Origin: Dipteronia dyeriana
Taxonomy: Eukaryota > Streptophyta > Magnoliopsida > Sapindales > Sapindaceae
Direction: 5' to 3'
DNA: 64,000 nucleotides
Assembly (NCBI GenBank): GCA_032871835.1
Contig: CM065297.1
Span: 19,880,098-19,944,097, forward strand
The notes under the pieces were generated by a model. It was not told the DNA's origin, ran no database searches, and worked only from the letters and a program-made list of their open reading frames with translations. Position 1 is the first letter of the stretch, and every line of letters begins with the position of its first letter. The position numbers and the translations under genes are program-made. Positions 45,519 to 57,404 of the stretch are shown here, in pieces.

Positions 45519-47646
45519 ATGGTAGATCTCAATCTTTTGTATAAAGTCATGCGATAACACATGGCACGAATTGAGATTCAGTTTGGTAAGGTGAATGATA
45601 GGTTAGGCAAGGTGGAGTCTAGTTCGTAAAGGGAGCAGTCATTCAGGGCTCCTAATGTGGAACGAAGAGAAAGGAACCCATCTGTGGATGATTATGAAAA
45701 TGATTATAGGAATGACCTAGAGAAGGATGATCGCATGTTTAATATAGGTACGGGAAGATTTAGGCGTTGAACAAGAGGTAGAGGAGTTAGGTATGGGAAT
45801 AGAGAAGTTAGGTATGAGAATAAAGAAGATGGGCATGGGAATAGAGGTGATAGGTATGGAGAGAGGGTTGATAATAATTTGGGTAGTATAAAGGTGAAGA
45901 TCCCAACTTTCCAAGGTAAAACTGATCCTAAAGCTTATCTAGAGTGGGAGAAAATAATAGAATTGGTGTTTAACTGTCATGACTATTTTGAATTGAAGAA
46001 GGTGAAGTTGGTTGCCATAGAATTCACTTATTATGCTATTATTTGGTGGGATCAACTGATTGTGAGTATAAGACGGAATGGAGAGAGACCTATTAAGACT
46101 TGAGAGGAGATAAAAGTTGTCATGAGGAAGCATTTCATTCCAAGTCACTATTATAGGGGTTTGTTTCAAAAATTGCAAACTCTTACTCAAGGTTCTAAGT
46201 GTGTTGAAGACTACTACAAGGGGATGGAGATAGCCATGATTCGAGCCAGTGTAGATGAGGACCGAGAGGCTACTATGGCTAGGTTTTTAAGTGGACTAAA
46301 CCGAGACATAGCAAATGTGGTGGAGTTGCAACATTATGTTGAATGGAGTGATATGGTGCACATGGCCATTTAGGTGGAAAAACAATTAAAGAAAAAGGGT
46401 TCCACAATGGTCGAGCAATATTCAGGTTCTTCTTCATCATGGAAACCGAATTGGGGCAAAGGGGATGACCAGCCTAGTTTTAAGGCCAAGGCCAAACCTT
46501 CCAAATATCAAAAGGATGGTGGCACATTAAATCAAGGTAAATCAGATACTCAACCTTCTAGAAACCATGACATTAAGTGCTTTAAGTGTTTAGGAGCAGG
46601 TCAGATTGCATCTTAATGCCCAAACAAGAGAGTAATGGTTTTGAAGGATGATGGTAATATCAAATATGAGGGTGAATCTGATGATGAGTCATTGCCACCT
46701 TTAGAGGATGCAAGTGATATTGAATATCTGGTGGATAGAGAGCTTTTGGTGGCAAGAAGAGCTCTTAGTGCTCAAGCCAAGGAAGATGATGAGGTACAAC
46801 GTGACAATATTTTTCACACCTGCTACCATGTTAATGATAAGGTATATAGCATGATCATTGATGGGGGGAGTTGTACGAATGTGGCTAGCACTAGTTTTGT
46901 GGAGAAACTGAATTTGACCACTTTGAAGCACCAAAAACCTTATAAGCTACAGTGCTTAAATGATAGTGGGGAAATTCAAGTGACTAAACAAGTGTTGGTG
47001 TCGTTTTCAATTGGGAAATACAAAGATGAAGTCATTTGTGACGTGGTACCAATGAATGCAGGCCATATCCTTTTGGGGAGACTGTGGCAGTTTGATAGGC
47101 ATTTGACTCATGATGGGTATACCAATAGATACTCATTTGTACTAAATAAAAACTCTATCACTCTTGTACCTTTAACCCAAAAACAAGTGTATAAAGATCA
47201 AGTGAGGTTAAAAACAAGATGTAAAAAAAAGAGTGAAAGTTCAATAGAAAGAGAGTCTAAAACAGCAAAAAAAGAAAAAAAAAAGGTGAAAAAGAAAAAG
47301 AGGTTGATGAGAAAAAAAAAAGAAAACAAGCGTATTTTTATGCAAGAGAGAGTAAGATCAAAAAGGCTTTGTTTTCAAATCAACCAATGATTGTACTTTT
47401 GTACAAAGAGGCCTGTTTTAGTACTAATGGAATTAACTCTTTCTTGCCTAGTGTTGTTGTTTCTCTTTTACTGGGCTTTGATGAATTGCCGCTGGCTATC
47501 AACAATATTACAGTGAAGATTCTAGGACGAATCCTTTTGAAGAGAGGGGGAATTATAAGAATCAAGAAGCAACACCAAGGAATCCATTGCATGTTCTTGT
47601 TGGGCCAATTACAAGGGGGCAAGAGGATCAAAGAAGCATTAAATGA
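45519..47646 (+). pseudogene. gag-pol: Gag-protease of E fused to the tail of pol
   Basis: The ATG at 45519 begins MVDLNLLYKVM. The gag core starts near 45890 (VKIPTFQGKTDPKAYLEWE, then ARFLSGLNRDIANVVELQ). The zinc knuckle (CFKCLGAGQ near 46580) has its His replaced by Gln and is followed by a stop. The protease motif is IIDGGSCTNVAS (from about 46854) with ILLGRLWQFDR downstream, the form usual in chromoviruses. After a Lys-rich tract the frame reads the start of the RT domain (LPSVVVSLL) and then, within about 50 bp, the last residues of pol (NPFEERG, GPITRG). RT, RNase H and most of integrase are deleted. Stops lie at 46100, 46371-46373 and 46614-46616. Confidence 0.85.
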
Positions 47647-47662
47647 TGGGCCGATTATGAGT

Positions 47663-48470
47663 TGCTAAAGTCCAAGTTCGGCTCACATGAAGACCAAATC
47701 CGGATTGAACTTCGTGGGCCTCTAAAGAGGGCATATAAGGTCAGATAGTCTATTATAATATTTTTCCGGAAAGCCCAAGACAAGCCCTACAAATGTTATG
47801 AAGAATATGTCCTCTGTATCAGATCACAACATGCCCAAATTAGACCATCTATCTGACTAAGTGAAGACTTTAGTTGAGCAGTTCGAATTTTAGCATATTT
47901 ATTTCAACATATTTCCTACTTTTTGGGCTACGTATGGTTGGAGGATAATCCAATTTCAGTATATTTCCTATTTCAGCATATTCTCTATTTTATTTATTTC
48001 CCAAATAAAGAGTTGATTTGTTTTCTAAATTCAACTTTTCAAATAAGGAACAAATCAACTAGTGCTAGTTTTAGTCTTTATTTATTTCCTGAATTTGTTT
48101 GCATTATTTTTCTGATTGTAAGACATTAATTGCCTAATATTTATTCCCTTTTAGGTCTTAGATAATTTTAGTCTATAAGGGACCGATTGAAGTAATTTTC
48201 AAGAGACTGTATTTTGAATAAAAATAAAATAGAGATAAGTTTCTCTTTGGTTCTTCATAGAACTTGTGAACTTATCAAGGGATCTACCTTATGACGTTCA
48301 ATCCCAGACTTATCACTCACAATTCTCACTACTTTCGAGTGTGGTGTCTTTAACTTTCTTGATACCGTTGGTTACTATATTATTCTTGCTTACAAACTTG
48401 AATTTAGAAAATGGTTCTTACGACCATATATTGGTTTCGGGTCTCACTGTTCTTGATGAGGTTCATATCA
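47663..48470 (+). repeat. 3' LTR of E
   Basis: 808 bp from TGCTAAAGTCC to GTTCATATCA. The fuller of the two LTRs, AT-rich in the middle. Confidence 0.87.
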
Positions 48471-49369
48471 TATTCCTCTTTTGATCGCTTTTGAAATTCT
48501 TCTTTCATCAATTAACCAGCCATGCATTATAAAGTTATTCTATGGATAAATTTAATTATTCTCTGATTTGTAAAATAGCATTAAAATTTAAAATAAAACG
48601 TGGCTAGACTTCCAAGTGGTCTAGAGTAATTTAACTTTTACATATGTCTAAAGAGGTTCCATTAAAATTTAAATTCTACAACAATAATAAATGTTGGAGT
48701 AATTTATCAACAGTATATGCACTTGGCATCTTTTTCTGATTTTCCATTGAGATTCCATGAATGGTTTTTTCTAAAAAAAATATCAAAATGAAATTTTTTC
48801 TTTTGAACATGACTGTTGTCCGATCAAAAGTACTACTCACTTATTGATAATAACGTCTGATGGATGTTTATGAGTGCAAGATGAAACATAGGATTGTGAA
48901 ACATATATACATGTTATCAAAAATAGCAATATATATATATATACTATTACCATTTTCATCTCTCTCTTGAAAGTGAAAACTTGCCAAAGTTGATCTTTGA
49001 ACTACTTAGGTTTTGGTCAGGTCGCAAGATTTGAATTTGGAAGAAGGTTTGTTCATGATCTAGAGTCCGATTGTGATAATTAGAAGTTATAGGTTCAAGA
49101 TTAGATTTTTTATATGGGCAATTGAGCATGTTCTCATTATATTTGATTTTCCATCATCGATACTACTTTTGCTTGGAAGGCTTACTGAACGGTATGGATG
49201 CCACTTTTTTATTTTTTTTTATTTTCAAATTTGTTTTACATTATATATTATATCGAATATGTATTTTGCTTCACATTATTATTATTATTATTGAATCTGT
49301 ACTTTACTTTGCATTTGTTCTATTATTGACACATTGATATGTTTTACTTTTTTTAGTTAGTAACTCAGT
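48471..49369. other. No gene seen; upstream of hAT transposase
   Basis: AT-rich sequence. Its first ~40 bases (TATTCCTCTTTTGATCGC...) resemble 44463-44492 on the other side of E. Possibly the 5' region of the hAT element. Confidence 0.35.
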
Positions 49370-51606
49370 ATGGATCCTAATACGATTGATAACACTAGTA
49401 ATTCTACTACTAAAGTTGATGCTAGTTGATGCTACAGCACCAAGATCCACTCCAAAGTTGAAACAACCTGAACTAGTTGATGATGTCGTTGATGCTACTA
49501 CTAATGTCGATACTCCAATAAAGGGAGATGGACTTGAACATGCTGATACTAAGAAGATGAAATTGAAATTTGTTGTTTGGAAACACTTCAGCAAGCAAAA
49601 AATGAAAGGTATGGATAAGGTTGTTTGCAATTATTATAAGAAGAAATTGTCTGGATCAAGTAGAACTGGGACAATGCATTTGCATGATCATTTCAGGATA
49701 TGTCCTCTAAGGAAGAATAAGGACATAAAACACACTTCTAAATCCTAACAAGTCGACAGATGGGAAAATATCAATTGGGATTCATATGATCAATATTATA
49801 CTAGACATGAGCTCGCCAACATGATTATTCTCCATGAGTGCCCACTTTCGATGGTTGAACATCGTGGTTTTAAGACGTTTGTAAACTCTCTACAACTTTT
49901 ATTTCCTCATGTGTCAATAAATACCATCAAGAAAGAAATATTGGGAATTTATGAAGTGGAGAAGTTTAAAACACAACAAGTTTTGGAAGGCAACCAGGGA
50001 AGAATTGCAACAACTACGGAAATATGGACTACCTCAAATCAGAAGAGAGGTTACATGACCGTCACTGTACATTTTATTGATGACTCTTAGACTTTACAAA
50101 GTCGAATTATCAGGTAATATATCTACTTGGATCATTTTACTTTTCATAATTCTAGTTTGCGTTTTTTTATAGTAATCTTTACTAATTTTGTTCTTTTATA
50201 TAATTTTCAGGTTCATTTATGTGCCATGCCCACACACAATTGAAACTCTTTAGAAGGCATTAATGAGTTGCTTATTGGACTGGAACATCGATCGCAAGTT
50301 ATCTACTTTGACTGTGGATGATTGCACTACTAATGATGCAATGATCCTTATGACATGTGATAAGATGCCATGATTCATTTGAAATGTGATAAATTGCCAT
50401 GTAGCTCATTGATGTTAGGCGGTGACTTATTTCATATGCAGTGTTGTGCACACATTCTCAATTTGATTGTGAGGGCTGGATTGAGTGCAATTGAGACCGT
50501 TATTGAGGTTATTCGTAACAGTGTTGCTTTTTGGACTACAACGCCAAATAGAGTAGAAACGTTTGAGGAGGCTGGGCGATAGCTGAAGGTTCCTTGTACC
50601 AAGAAATTGGCACTTGACTGTGTTACCAGATGGAATAGCACTTACATTATGCTTACTACTGCACTAATTTACAAGGATGTGTTTGCTCGCCTTAAACAAC
50701 GTGAGTTTGTTTATAAAACTTTGCCTTCTGATCATGATTGGATGCTAGCAAACAAAAAAATGTGTGATAAGCTAAAAATATTTTATTCTATTACTAAAAT
50801 ATTTTCTGGAGCAAAATATCCTACATCAAATCTGTAATTCCATAAGATTTATAAGATTCGGTTGTTGCTTGATGAATGCTTGTTATCAAACGTTGAGGAG
50901 ATAAATGTTATGGTAGCCAATATGGTGGAAAAAATTGATAAATATTAGATGGTGATTCATGGGTTATTAGCAATAGCAACTGTTTTCGATCCTAGATTCA
51001 AACTAAAGTTGACTGAGTATTATTTTCCTAAAATATATGGCAATGACAGTGAAAAGCATATTGTCAAAGTTAGAAAGATGTATTATGATTTGGTCAGTGA
51101 ATATCAAGTGAAATATAGTGATGGGCAAGACACTATGCCTATGGACCTTCAAGTTTCCTCCATGGAAGATGTGCATGAACATGATACTATGGATCCTTTG
51201 GCAGCATACGATCTCTTCGTTAGTAGTACTTCTAATGTTGATGGTGTCAAATCTGAGTTAGACTATTATTTGGAGGAGTCTATCTTGCTTAGGGCTGCTA
51301 GTTTTGATATCCTAGCTTGGTAGAGAACCAATGGAATTAAATATCTAGTTTTACAGCATGTTGCTAAGGATATCTTGGTTGTCCCTATCTCTATTATTGC
51401 TTCTGAGTTGAATTTGTTCTTTCATGCATTATCAGTTGAAAATGATCTTATTATCATTTGTTCCACATTTGTCTTATATTTTTCATTTGCTTGTTCTGCA
51501 AGCTTGCTTAGGTGGGTTATCTTTCGATGAAAGGCAATTTACAGTATTTGGGTACATCTTTAAACCTCCAATGGTTTTGTTGTTAGTTGTCATAACTTAT
51601 AAGTAA
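49370..51606 (+). pseudogene. hAT-superfamily (Ac-like) transposase, broken
   Basis: ATG at 49370, with a frame slip near 49425. The BED zinc finger (VVWKHFSKQKMKGMDKVVC, then HLHDHFRICP) has a Tyr where the second Cys is expected. A middle region reads TTTEIWTTSNQKRGYMTVT, then CCAHILNLIVRAGL and ALDCVTRWNSTYIML, typical of the RNase-H-like hAT core. A GT...AG intron of 97 bp (50114-50210) sits after FIDDS and TLQSRIIR, where related genes have one. The dimerisation region (SFDILAWWRTN-like, near 51300, with a Trp codon turned into a stop at 51321-51323) is incomplete and fades after IIASE. Stops lie at 49746, 50088, 50580, 50835 and 50946. Confidence 0.85.
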
Positions 51607-51879
51607 TGAATGCATATATACTATTTCAATGTAAAAATACACAAGTGTGTGTGGGAGATATTTTTCCTCAAATCAAAACAGGGGATGTGATTTGATCAGT
51701 GAAGCTAATTCAAGGCCAAGATCACCTTATATTGCTAAATGAGAATTGATTTGTATTCTTGCCATACCAGGACTGTTTACCTTTTGTCTATTTATTGTAT
51801 TAATTTCTGATGGTGTCTGATTTTCTTGGGTGCAGGCTATGTAGTAATTTTGAATCTTTTTACAATTTCTTGCTACTGT
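51607..51879. other. No gene seen
   Basis: AT-rich sequence between the hAT transposase remnant and the MITE. No hAT right terminus was found here. Confidence 0.35.
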
Positions 51880-51888
51880 TTTGTAAAT

Positions 51889-52079
51889 GAGTAATACTAG
51901 ATATCACAACTAGAATCATAACTCTTCCATCACAACACATGTGGCAGCTGATGTGTCAATTGGTAAGTGGATACACATTAATAATGATTTATCTCACTTA
52001 TCTATGTATTCACTCATTAATTGACACCTCAACTGTCACATGTGTTGTGATGGAAGAGTTGTGATATCTAATATTACTC
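51889..52079. mobile_element. 191-bp Mutator-type MITE with 9-bp TSD
   Basis: Terminal inverted repeats of about 58-70 bp (outermost GAGTAATA(C/T)TAGATATCAC, then ATCACAACACATGTG). The left arm has a 12-bp extra piece near 51911. TTTGTAAAT flanks both sides (51880-51888 and 52080-52088), and a 9-bp duplication points to the Mutator superfamily. The interior is too short to code. Confidence 0.88.
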
Positions 52080-52289
52080 TTTGTAAATTAAACACATTAT
52101 CAATACTTGAAATTGAGCTAAAATGTATTTTCATATAAAATAAGAGATTAGCTAAGTTGCTGTTGACATCAATTTTAATTATTAAAAACAATTATTTTAT
52201 TTAATTATTTATTTTTTTCTTTTAAAATTTTGAATTTTGTGAACCTTTGGATTAAAATCTAATATCTATTAGTTTTCACTTCCACTGTT

Positions 52290-52856
52290 AGGAGTCTTAT
52301 AGTGGTTATTGATTTGTTAAGGCATCTGACTTCTTGCCACCCAATTGCTGAAGTTCTGATTTGTGATGGGTTTGTTGTTAGGCTTGTAAATGTGTTGAAT
52401 TATGGGGTTTTAGGTGTGAGAATCGTTGTTGCTGAAGTTGTTCACCAGATGGTTGTTAGCTCCAAATCAAGGAAAGAAATGGGTGAATGTGGGTGCATTG
52501 AACCTTTGAGTAAAATGTTGGATGGTAAGGCTGCTAAAAAGAAAGAATCAGCAACAAAAACACTGTCAACACTTATGTTTTATGCGAGTTATAGAAAGAT
52601 TTTTCGAAGGGACGAGAGAGGGATTGTGAGTGCAGTTCAGTTGTTGGATCCTTCAATTAAGAATTTGGATAGGAAATACCCTGTTGCTGTATTGGCTGCT
52701 CTTACTCATTCTAGTAAATGCAGGAAACAAATGGTTGATGCTGGTGCTTGTGTACAATAGCAGAAACTTGTCGAGATGGATATTGAGAGGGCTAAGAAGC
52801 TGCTGGACAGTCTAGGTCGCGGTAAAATTTGGGGTGTTTTGGCCAGAGCTTTATGA
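52290..52856 (+). pseudogene. C-terminal part of an armadillo-repeat protein gene
   Basis: An open frame from about 52290 reads VIDLLRHLTSCHPIAEVLIC, then RKEMGECGCIEPLSKMLDGK, FRRDERGIVSAVQLLDPS and RKQMVDAGACVQ. A TAG at 52758-52760 interrupts it, and the frame then continues QKLVEMDIERAKKLL and LGRGKIWGV to a TGA at 52854-52856. This is the C-terminal segment of a plant ARM-repeat protein (of the type with a conserved GRGKIWGVF end). The N-terminal half is missing, since upstream lies only AT-rich DNA and the MITE. TTAG before the first residues could be an old splice acceptor. The single nonsense codon and the truncation suggest a pseudogene or captured fragment. The cellular role of these proteins is not established to my knowledge. 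Confidence 0.75.
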
Positions 52857-54960
52857 TTAAAGAGTTTATCGATCAATAACATTATCGTAAAGGAGTATAT
52901 GGATGATTCTTAGATTTGTATTTACAATAGTTGTGTTTACTTTGATTCTTGATTTTTTTTTTGTTCATATTGTGTTACTTTGTCTATAAGTAAATGTTGC
53001 TAGTCAATTGCAAATGAAAACCTTCTTTGTAGAGACAATAATCTTAGTTTGGTTAATGTTGTAGTGCCTACTAGCTTCAACTTGTGCATTATATTTTCTT
53101 GTAGCTGACATTGGCTAGTGTGTGTGATCAAGCCTATTTTTATTATAAGGTTTATTGACTATATCTTATAAGTTGTCTCTTTCTTTATTGACTAAAAGGG
53201 TTTAATTTGTTTCTTCCCCTTTCTAACGATTCTGAGAAGCTTGATAAATGAATACCATCCACCACCCACTTTTTTGGGGTCATATTTACCGTCAGGAAAT
53301 TTGTAAAGTTTGATACTGTTGGGGTGATATGGTTGCTTCTATTGTGCAAAGCATTGAATGATTTAATGATTATTGCTATTTTTCTGTGTTGATCATTGAT
53401 GTTCAATTGTTTGTTATGTAAAGAGATTGGGAAATGTCATTTTTCTGGTATGCCATTGTTGGTCCACTTATAAAGTGATTGTGAGGGTTGGTAATGGTTC
53501 CCCATTCAGGTTGGAAACCATCTGAAGAGTCGATTCAATTCTTCCCATTAGGTCCTCATGACCGATTCCCTATAATTATCACTCTCATATGGAAAGAGTT
53601 CTGTTACTAGTGGCTGGAGAATTAGAACTTATGAGTTACAGACGTCTCGTTCTAGTAGGAAATGTGGTATTGGGAGTAATTATGATATGAAGTTTGTATG
53701 GCTTGATAGCTCTTTTTAATGAAAAGTTAATGGGGATATAGATTTTGATTTTTGTACATCTGTGTTTGTTGTCAAACTGCACCCTGGAATTAGTTGTTTA
53801 CCTAAACTGGTATCTATTGTCAATTTTGTAGGTTCTCAAGACTCAAGAGGATTTTGCCCGATCCATTTCCCTCGTAGTCATACATATAATATCATGTGTT
53901 GGTTGTGATTGAGACTGTTGCAATTATATTAAACTAGTTTGTAGGTCTGATATCAATCTGGGAGAGGATAAATGTATGATAATGGGGTTCTAGAGCATGT
54001 GCTTTTGTTTTCTGGTATGCCCATTGCAACACTTTTTTGCTAGCAGTTGCCTTAGCAAACAATGGCCTACCCTATATTTATTTGCCTTTGCTTTATTGAC
54101 TCACCCCATGGCATTGCTATAAAACTAAAACTAATGGCTTGAGTTGTTCAACTTGGAAAATGAAATAAGACAGCTGTTTGCCTTATGAAACTTTGGATTT
54201 GGTAGTCCTTTTCAAATTTCATTTGTTGCTGTTTTATTCTTTTGATTAGAATGTCTCTCCTCTTTTTTTAATTGGTTCTTTTTGTAGAGGAAACGAAAAT
54301 TGTTCATAAAGATTACTTTGCAGTTTGCACAGTGTGAAAAAAACAGAGAGGATTAACTACAAGTTATTGAGGCCTAAGGGAAACTTTTGGTATATATAAT
54401 CTACCTTGAAAAGATGGTTTAGCTAAACTTACTGGTATCCGCAAAGTTATACAGGTAGGCATTTGATTGCATTCATGTAATTAGATAGAATTCATTAGTG
54501 TTTATTGTCTACCATCATATCAAAGTGATGGTAGTATCAGTAGCAGTTGATATATCTCAATGCGCTCACGGAAATGGGCTTTAGGCCATAAGACCAAGAA
54601 TCAACTATTTGCCCTCTTTAACGTAAGTAGGGTATGTGTTGGTGCTTTTTTTGATAACCTCAATTTTTGTAATACCAAAATTGACTCCCGTGACAGTCAT
54701 GAAGATTTCGATGTCGACCAACATTGGTGACAGAGGCAAAAAAATATTTCCAAAAATGAAAAAAAAAGGTTAAATATTGTCACTAAATGTTATTTAAAAG
54801 AAGAAAAGGGCAGTTGGCCCAACCTCAAATATTGCCTAAATCTTGGCTTAAAATTGTAAACTGGCCCGTCGGCAGTAAAGCCTAATAAAAACAATAGAGA
54901 ACTCTTTGCATGCGAATCCAACCTAATAGGAAATTAGGAATATGTTTTGTACATCTTTTC
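52857..54960. other. No gene or repeat recognised
   Basis: About 2.1 kb of unique-looking, AT-rich DNA that could include the old 3' flank of the ARM-repeat gene. ORFs are short and have no protein-like features. Confidence 0.4.
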
Positions 54961-55640
54961 AATGTCAGCTTTGGAATAGTATATCTTTTAGGTATCATTT
55001 GGTACACTGTATTATATTGTACCAGATTGTATTAGATTAGATTAGATTAGATTGCATTAGAAGATTATTATTTACCCTTAATATTTTAAGGGTAAATTGA
55101 ACAAATACCCCTGCATTCAGGTCTAACCGCATGTATACATAACTTTTGCTCAAAACTGCATACACATCCCTGTCGTTAGCGATCAAGGGTTAAGTCTTAA
55201 CCATGTAAAAGGTTAAAAATACCGATATTTATTATTTTGTTTCATTTTTCTAACTACAGATTTTTTTTTTACAATTTCTAACTATAGAATTTTTTTAAAA
55301 AAAAATCTAACTATAGAATTTTAAAAAATATATCTAACTCTAGATTTTTTTTTAATATTTAAGTATCTCTTTTGGTATGACTTTTGAATTGTTTGTGTGT
55401 TGTTAGGTGGACTTATAATGGTGTTGTGTATACTTGATGAAGGTTTGGTAGCTGAAGGATGTAACTACTTAAAAAAAATAAAAAAAGACAACTCTTTTGT
55501 AAATAGAGTTATTTTGCATATAGAATTTGTGAGACATATGGATATACAATTAGGTGTTTTTTTTTTAAAAGGGATGATCCAACTGATTTTAAATTTACTT
55601 TTGTTACTGTAAAGTTTTGTACAAAATTGAAACTCTCTAA
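54961..55640. repeat. Low-complexity region with (ATTAG)n and TAACTATAGA repeats
   Basis: Several ATTAG units near 55029-55065. About four copies of TCTAACTATAGAATTTT-like motifs separated by T/A runs occur at 55245-55350. No gene is seen. Confidence 0.6.
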
Positions 55641-55647
55641 GTTTATA

Positions 55648-55990
55648 AATTAATTATTGAAATTTGCATACTAAAATTATTCATTTTGTTATATATATAT
55701 ATAAAAATATATGTGTGTGTGTGAGAGAGAGAGAGAGAGAGGATGTATTGTTATTTTTTTAAGCTCTTTGGAGATGTATTGTTACCCTTACTATATTTGA
55801 CTGTATATTACTTTATTTAAATTTATTTTCTGAAGTTTTGAAGTTTATTTTACTTATTTAAATTTCTAATTGATTCTTAAAAATATTATTATAAAATGAA
55901 TATAGATTTGTAAGTGGAAATTATTAATACCAAATATTAAATTTATAATTTCTGAGAAAACTGAAATTGAGTATAACAATTAGGGGTATC
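55648..55990. repeat. Direct repeat copy 1 (partner 57405-57715)
   Basis: Shares a collinear series of motifs with copy 2: TTAATTATTG, an AT run, GATG(T/C)ATTGTTGTT-like, TTTAAGCT, TATTGTTACCCT(T/C)ACTATATTTGACT, GAAGTTTTGAAGTT, TTGATTCTT, TTTGTAAGTG and AATACCAAATAT. Confidence 0.8.
55690..55742. repeat. Compound AT-GT-GA microsatellite
   Basis: (AT)n, then (GT)6, then (GA)9 in series inside direct repeat copy 1. Copy 2 has only the AT run. Confidence 0.9.
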
Positions 55991-56090
55991 CAAAATTATT
56001 GAATATATTTTTTGGAATAGATTTATAAGTCTTATAAAATAATTTTTGAAACTCAAGTCTTTGGTTCTACTCTTGGTAATTACATTGTGG

Positions 56091-56383
56091 CCATCCATCA
56101 GAGCGCTGGCTTAGATGGTGGAAGGACACGTGGGGTCTTGGTAATTCTCAAGTCAGCAGTTCGAATCCTACCTAGATGAAAACAAATTTTGATTTACCTG
56201 TTGGCATCTTAGTGTGATCGGGGGTTTTGGCCAGGGTTTCCCATTTGTCATACTTCACAACAACAAATAAATAGGCCGCCAAACCAACTTATTGGTCGTG
56301 GGTATGTCCTGCAGTTGGGGAGGACAGGTGGATGGGTGCCTCGACGAAGTCTGGGATCCTCGATACCAAAATAAAAATACCAA
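56091..56383 (+). repeat. tRNA-derived SINE
   Basis: TGGCTTAGATGG (56107-56118) fits the pol III A-box consensus fully. AGTTCGAATCC (56158-56168) fits the B box at ten of eleven positions, with 39 bp between them. A tRNA-unrelated body follows, ending in an A-rich stretch (ATACCAAAATAAAAATACC). The sequence before the A box, between the boxes and after them does not fold as a tRNA, so it is not a tRNA gene. The target duplication is not resolved. Confidence 0.75.
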
Positions 56384-57404
56384 AGAGTTAAGTTAAACGG
56401 TGAGTTCCACTTACTAAAGAAAAAAATCTCCAAAATCATCTTCAACTTCATGATATATAATATAAAAATAGGACCTGAAAAAAAAGGGGAGACGAATATA
56501 TTAAATGTACTCTTACATAAGAGTCAGTGTCAGAGGCTTTATCCTATTAATAATTAATAAGAATTTTATTACAATTGGTTTGGAAAACATTTTTGTACTC
56601 TCTTTTCTCTTGAAAATATTGTTTTCCTCGTCGTAACTATTCCAACGGTATATTACGGATAAAAATCCGATATCATTTGCCCCTTCAAATGTCCCTTGAT
56701 AGTATTCGGTTAAACGTCTTTACGTTGAAATCTTTACATGCTCAAATTTAAACACGATTACATATCCAAAATTATTTCTGTTTGAAAATAAAAAAGTTTT
56801 TGGGAAATAATATTTAGGAATACTCACTTCATTAATGGGTATCTATGATTTTGGCCCACAATAATATTATTACAATTATTAGCTATCGATTTTTTAAAAA
56901 TTTTAATATTTTGAATCAATTGTATTTAGAAAAGAGTGCAAAAGATAAAATTAGATTATAAGGAGAAAATATTATATATATATAGTATTACAATTAATTA
57001 GAAATTAATAAAAAGACGCTTATTTGGCATACATACAAATCTGATTTTGAATGCAAGAATTAAATACTACTGACAAAATTATATGGAGGAGATATGAAAA
57101 ACAAAATAATATTTTTATACAAACATAAATAAATAAATAAGTTTCAACTAAATATAAAAAAAAAGAACTTTGATGAAAAAAGAAACTTACGAACCGGGAT
57201 TATATCTATAAAAAAGTCCAGATCTTCTATTACAAGAACACCATCATTATGTTCATCTCTTTAGAACACTCCACCATCATAACAACTTGGTGTTTATAAA
57301 AACTATCTTTTGGTCCGACGTTTCACTATTTTTGTATGTACATACATATCTACTTTATATATTTATATTTTTGTTAGAAACAATCCTTTAAATTAAATTT
57401 AACA
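56384..57404. other. AT-rich spacer, nothing recognised
   Basis: Unique-looking AT-rich DNA between the SINE and the second direct repeat copy. Confidence 0.4.

Larger units (their letters stand above)
44556..48470 (+). mobile_element. Element E: deleted Ty3/gypsy chromovirus-type element
   Basis: LTRs begin TG(T/C)TAAAGTCCAAG and end GGTTCATATCA. An initiator-Met primer site follows the 5' LTR. The interior holds gag, protease and only the two ends of pol. The lineage (chromovirus, possibly CRM-like) is judged from gag and protease style, since RT and integrase are missing. No matching 5-bp duplication is seen at the borders. Confidence 0.8.
44037..51606 (+). mobile_element. Decayed hAT element region with left terminus and transposase
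   Basis: TAGAGATGGCAGTATTCCCC at 44037 followed by GGGTCGG/GGATGGGG repeats is the style of a plant hAT left end, and a hAT transposase pseudogene in the same orientation lies at 49370-51606. Element E interrupts the stretch between. No right terminus and no second copy of the left flank GGAAGAAT were found, so treating both parts as one element is an inference. Confidence 0.45.

Noticed and set aside
47203..47390. Nuclear-localisation or DNA-binding domain in the Lys-rich tract of E
   Set aside because: The tract follows a poly-A-rich low-complexity stretch and is best seen as linker decay near the deletion.
56101..56170. tRNA gene
   Set aside because: Only the internal promoter boxes match; there is no acceptor stem or anticodon arm, and a SINE body follows.
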